A DNA stretch of 64,000 bases, from positions 2,732,501-2,796,500 of the forward strand of contig WPIO01000052.1 of the NCBI GenBank assembly GCA_009760855.2, read 5' to 3'. This stretch comes from Cristatella mucedo. Lineage: Eukaryota; Bryozoa; Phylactolaemata; Cristatellidae. The notes beneath the pieces were generated by a model that ran no database searches, had not been told where the DNA came from, and was given only the letters and a program-made list of their open reading frames with translations. Shown here piece by piece: positions 24,938 through 64,000 of this stretch; position 1 is the first letter of the stretch; each line of letters opens with the position of its first letter. A program made the translations under genes and the position numbers.

Positions 24938-24952
24938 TGTGTATGTGTGTGA

Positions 24953-25039
<87 letters not shown>
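24938..25039. repeat. GT microsatellite
   Basis: About 100 bases of GT repeats with a few interruptions at the left. Flanking TG-rich DNA extends to 24900. Confidence 0.95.
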
Positions 25040-25040
<1 letters not shown>

Positions 25041-27222
25041 ATATACACATAATTTAGACCAAATGCACGCCAGTTGGACATGTATAGTGAGTGTACCGAG
25101 AGATGTGAAGAGGCCCTTGCTGCCTCGCCGGTGCCAAAGCTGAACATAATTTCCTGTCGGAGATGCATGTTGTGGGCCCTTCAAGGCCTAGCTATGTATG
25201 TATTGCTGATCGAGTTCCTCTTAGATGACCTGATATTAGTGTTCAGACGGCATTGCATGTTTACCTGTGTATGTGTTAAGTCATGATTATTAGTTAATTG
25301 TTTTCATTTTGGTCATCTGAGCAGATAGCTAATCACTTGACATGAGACACCCCTTTAAGGTATTGGGGAGAGAAGGGAAGAGAGATTGCAAGAGGAAGCA
25401 ATAGTACCGCACAGAGTTGCACATCCACATGTTCATATAATGATGCGACAGCAGATAGTGCCAGTCTAGGTTTTATAGACCTTTACTTGATAGATGTTGG
25501 GTAGTCGTGAGTGGCAGCAGTGACCTGTGAATTTGTGTTAGGCAAGACTACGCTACTGACAGAATAGGTACATTATTAATCAGGTTTTTAATCTTGAGTG
25601 CAGATTACTCATATCTAGCAAGTACAGCGGCATGGTTGTTAGGTCTGGTACCTGAGTAAACCTTAGCCTGCAACTGATGTGCTAGGGCTTAGCTTGTCAT
25701 CTCTGTGTGCTGAATGTGTGTCCTGTGGTAATATTTGTATGTGTGTGTTTGTGTGAACATGCATGTGCGTTTGTGTTGTGCACTAAATGATTACGTGCAT
25801 ACTGCACTAAATGATGACATGCATATCTGTGCAGTGTGCACGTGGGTGCCATATGTGCTCGTCTGGGACAGTTGTGATCTCTCTTCTGTTCACCTGGTCG
25901 GGTGAATGCATATCATACTGTAAATAGCTGTAACCTGTGCTTTCTTGCAGATGCTAAGTCACTGCTTTTAGAGGGCATTAGTGGACTTTCGTTTGTTTCG
26001 GAAAGATGTCCATTATCCTGTAGGCACTCTTCCCAGTTGTCCGTCTCCCACCAGTTCTAAGAGCTAGTGATGCTCACTGTGGCCGTCCAATTGTTGGCTG
26101 AAGATTGACTCGCTTAGCATTGTGCCTGTCTTTGGGCAAGGTTGTCTGTTATGTATTCTCTGTGGAAGCTAACTGACATGGACATCACCGGTGTCCAAGG
26201 GACGACTATCTTCGGCTTTGCAGACCTGTCAGTAGGCTGTGAAAATCTATCTTTGAAGCTACAGGCAAACATCCATGGAATGTGGCTTAGCAGATTATGG
26301 CTTGGTGTCCAGTGCACTTTCATTTGAAGCAAACCTGCCTTGCCCTGCTCATCCCTTTGCCTGATTCCCCCCACACCCCTCCCTTTCTGTGTCACCTCGA
26401 GGTTAGCCTTGTGCTTTTTCGGTAGCATGCTGCCGGACCAATACAAGTTGGACATTAAGGATGAATTCACGAGGCCTGCTTGTGACGGCACAGAGGTGTG
26501 TGTACATGCTGTGTCGAGGTAATGCCGCCTTTTGAACATTGGGGCAGAAAGGGTGCCAGTGGTTCTGCCTGAGCCGTTTTGCAGACAGCTTGAGTTTACA
26601 TGTGAGAAGTGATGTGCACTAATGAACTTTAATGGGGAAACTGACTCCATTAACAGCACCCAATCGACAGGTCATTCGGCCGATGTGCCAGCAGCAGCCA
26701 AGCAGAGGCTGGTGTCTGTCCCCCCCAGCCGTGCGACTTAATCGTTGCTTTGAAGATAAGATTGACATAATCTCACATCAATAACGTTTACAAGTCATGT
26801 TGTTGGGTTTGGTGGGCATGATATTACTATGCCACCGTTACTGGCAAGCAGGCTTCTAGACTAGAAGATTTTAACATTCATAATTGATCATTTATTCATA
26901 CATGCAGCCAACACATTCTTGGTTTTAAACTCTCACTTCTGTCGGTGCATGAATTTCTCCTCAGTTTAAAGCTGCACGGTAGAGTCGAGCGGTAGCCCAT
27001 AGGATGCAACAGCTGTTGCCGATGCGAGCAATCTTGCCGGCCCGTACCGACTGCTCCTTAAACGGTGTCAGTGCTGACTCGTTTCTCAGACAGCACCTTG
27101 AAGGATTGCTGGAGTAAAGCAGACTAAACCTGTTCGAGTTGAGTGAGAATCGTGCTTTCGTGCCTAGCGGTAGCTGGTGGGGGCTGGCAGGGCCGAGATG
27201 CATCATACAGCTTGCATACAGT
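25040..27222. other. No recognised gene
   Basis: Includes an imperfect 25-base direct repeat (GCACTAAATGATNACNTGCAT type, 25783-25830). A 181-codon minus-strand open frame at 26114-26659 has no recognisable domain, codon pattern or splice context. Confidence 0.4.
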
Positions 27223-27224
27223 CA

Positions 27225-27400
27225 TCGCTTTTACTAGCTGATTTAGCAGCCTCTTTTTGCATAGAGGCAGAAAAGCCTTAAAGGCTCTCACCACTGCTTG
27301 CAGCGCAATAAAGGATCGCCCGCCGTAGGATTCGAACCTCGGGACTCAGGTTGTGATGAGCAACCACCTTAACTAATGACCCATCACGGCTCACTTTGTG
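27225..27400 (-). mobile_element. Type 1 SINE, minus strand
   Basis: Reverse order: AGCTGATTTAGCAGCCTC end (27236 on), body, reverse B box GTAGGATTCGAACCTCGG (27327 on) and reverse A-box region. Confidence 0.85.
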
Positions 27401-28139
27401 TGCAACTGGTGTCAGAATTAGACATGCAGGGGCAACTTCACGATTGCAGTCTGGAGCAATGCATGATGGTTTAACTAAGAATATTTTGAGGGTCGATCAT
27501 TCGACACCCTCAGGTGTGACTGGTAGAGTGCTGGTGTAAAAACAGGGATGCTGCTCTCATTTATAGTGCATGGCATCATAGTGATTGCTGTAATACAGCT
27601 GTATTAGTCGACCTCCGATGGTCAGACCGTGTCGAGACTGCGATTTATCTTTTGAACTGATTCTAGTATTTTTTAAATCTACCTTAATTACTGAAAATGT
27701 GCCAATAAGTGAATGGAGTGAGCTTAATCAGGAATCATGGTACAGAGGACAATAGAGTAATTGTTTAGCCAGCCAAGTACTTTTGGGTGTAGGCATGTGT
27801 TAAACGTATTAATGATTTATGACCCGAGTGACGAATTATTGAACAATTTGCCATGTTGATTCGAGCATTTTGTGTTCTGCCGGTGTGCAAGTACCAAGGA
27901 AGCTAAATTTTGACAGAGGTTGAGCAGGATTGTTCCTTTTTGTTGCTACGAATTTGTAGCCTGCTGGCCGAGCATATAGATCTTTTGCTGTTGCAACTTC
28001 TCTCTGGGACATGGGATCGGCAATTCGGTCAAGATGATGTGCCCGGAGTGTGTATTGTCAATCTATTACTCTGTTTGCTTCATTAATGCATTCCTGCAGG
28101 TTTTTGGACCTCAGCAGTTGTCCAGCTTTGGCAAATCAT

Positions 28140-28312
28140 TGCTCTTGGGTCTTAGCCCAGGAGATAAGGTGCTCACTCTTGTCGACCTGGGTCGTGGGTT
28201 CGAATCCTGAAGTGGGCGATCCTTTGTAGTCTACTGCAAGCAGTTGTAATAGCCGTTAAGGCTCTTCTGCCACTATATAAATGAGGCTATTAAATCAGTT
28301 AACCGATATTTT
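28140..28312 (+). mobile_element. Type 1 SINE, plus strand, just upstream of the MRCK start
   Basis: A-box region GTCTTAGCCCAGGAGATAAG, B box GGGTCGTGGGTTCGAATCC (28186 on), body GCAAGCAGTTGTAATAGCCG and AGGCTATTAAATCAGTTAAC end. It lies about 340 bases before the start codon, in the same orientation, so it may sit in the promoter or 5' leader. Confidence 0.85.
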
Positions 28313-28650
28313 AGAGTGTTTTTTACCAGCCAGTGGGTCACGCCTCTTTTGCCCTCCATCTGTTATGGATCTAAGTGCGCCTTACCACTGCTGGCGCCGG
28401 CAGTGTAGTGAATGTGCCATATTGGGTATCGTGTGGCACAGCTGCTCGTAAGCAACAGGGATTGTTGTGGTTGTTGCCGATGATTTTGTAGCTTGTGTTG
28501 CATTGGCTATACTGACCGTGGTTATTGTAGGCGGATACTCTGTCGTGCAAGTAAACCGAGCTTCTGCAAGCGGTTGATATAACGTCGGTTGCTGCTGGTG
28601 CCCACTCGCTGGTGGTGCTGGCACTGGTGGTGCTGGCTTAACGTCGGGCT
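28313..28650 (+). promoter_or_regulatory. Presumed promoter-proximal and 5' untranslated region of the MRCK gene
   Basis: This is the non-repeat DNA between a SINE (ending about 28312) and the start codon. It contains GCTGGTGGTGCTGG-like repeats at 28608-28640 and an in-frame TAA at 28639. I see no convincing TATA box or initiator, so the transcription start is not placed; it may lie further upstream. Confidence 0.35.
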
Positions 28651-63560
<34,910 letters not shown>

Positions 63561-64000
63561 GTCAGTGCACCAGGCCGCAGCAGTCGCCTTCGTCCAAAAA
63601 TGGTGGCGCCTTCAGTCCCATACTCGTGCCCTGTCTGTGATAAGTCTCGTCTTGCTTACGGAGTCGCAGACTCGTTAGGCACCCCAGCGCTCGCTGTGGC
63701 AGTCTTCTGGGTGCACGTATGTAGTACGTCCGGCATGCGCTCACGGTGTCTTTGCCTGCGCTGCCGTGCGTACTCGCACGTGAGCGAGCCCGCTCGAACG
63801 TGCTCGCGCACACGGGCGCAGGCCCTTGCGGCAGCCTCAAAGGCCTCGGGCCTGGCGGCCGCCGCCACCGCGACAGCGAGCATCCGTCGGGGGCGCCTGT
63901 CGACAGCTTGCTCGCTCTTGCTCTTCAGCCCGGACGCGTCACGTTCGTCTGCTGCCCTACCTTGCCATCGAGGGACGCCAGGATGTAGAGGGCGTGCGCG
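63561..64000 (+). other. MRCK intron 28 and possible start of the next CNH exon
   Basis: GC-rich DNA with no internal exon that I can support. Candidate acceptors near the edge are at 63972, 63980 and 63990. The last would continue the protein as Gly-Arg-Ala-Arg, resembling the vertebrate S-G-R-N-R. Too little sequence remains to decide. Confidence 0.3.

Noticed and set aside
24827-25184. His-Thr and Cys-Val repeat proteins
   Set aside because: Translations of the GT microsatellite in all frames.
26114-26659. 181-codon minus-strand open frame
   Set aside because: No domain, no homologous look, no promoter or splice context; length alone is not enough.

Overview
The window is animal (metazoan) nuclear DNA. 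It has spliced exons with GT-AG introns, dispersed tRNA-derived SINEs, decayed LINE retrotransposons of the CR1/L2/Jockey type, Tc1-like and piggyBac-like transposon fossils, and many microsatellites. I cannot name the species. The gene content and repeats suit an invertebrate with gene-rich but transposon-littered introns.

The only gene I can reconstruct with confidence is a single plus-strand gene starting at 28651 and running off the right edge. It encodes an MRCK-type kinase (myotonic dystrophy kinase-related Cdc42-binding kinase; CDC42BP in vertebrates, Genghis Khan in flies). I placed 28 coding exons whose phases chain together: N-terminal segment, AGC-type Ser/Thr kinase with its C-terminal hydrophobic motif, a long coiled coil, a C1 zinc finger split over two exons, a PH domain, and the beginning of the citron homology (CNH) domain. 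The rest of the CNH domain and any CRIB motif must lie beyond 64000. Domain order excludes ROCK (no CNH) and DMPK (no C1).

Positions 1-28300 are mostly repeats: a LINE 3' fragment (1-494), SINE and LINE-tail clusters (1.9-2.6 kb), a decayed LINE carrying SINEs (5.7-7.6 kb), a GC-rich segment with a CAG repeat (8.2-9.1 kb), a LINE reverse-transcriptase fragment (11.0-11.7 kb), and a clear nested insertion in which one LINE copy sits inside another of the same family (13.26-15.23 kb). A possible first coding exon of a minus-strand secreted or ER protein lies at 15754-15919. The interval 19.1-28.1 kb holds few recognisable features.

Within the kinase gene, exons are compact and more GC-rich than the introns. 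The introns hold LINE tails, SINEs in both orientations, a Tc1-like transposase fossil (52.74-53.45 kb), a probable piggyBac-like cysteine-rich tail (48.35-48.58 kb), a LINE interrupted by a SINE (57.8-58.7 kb), and three long CT arrays, all reading CT on the sense strand. I found no prokaryotic, CRISPR, phage or defence-type system. The notable points are the kinase gene structure, its unusual central coiled-coil exon, the intronic pyrimidine arrays, and a hairpin tail shared by a LINE family and a SINE family.
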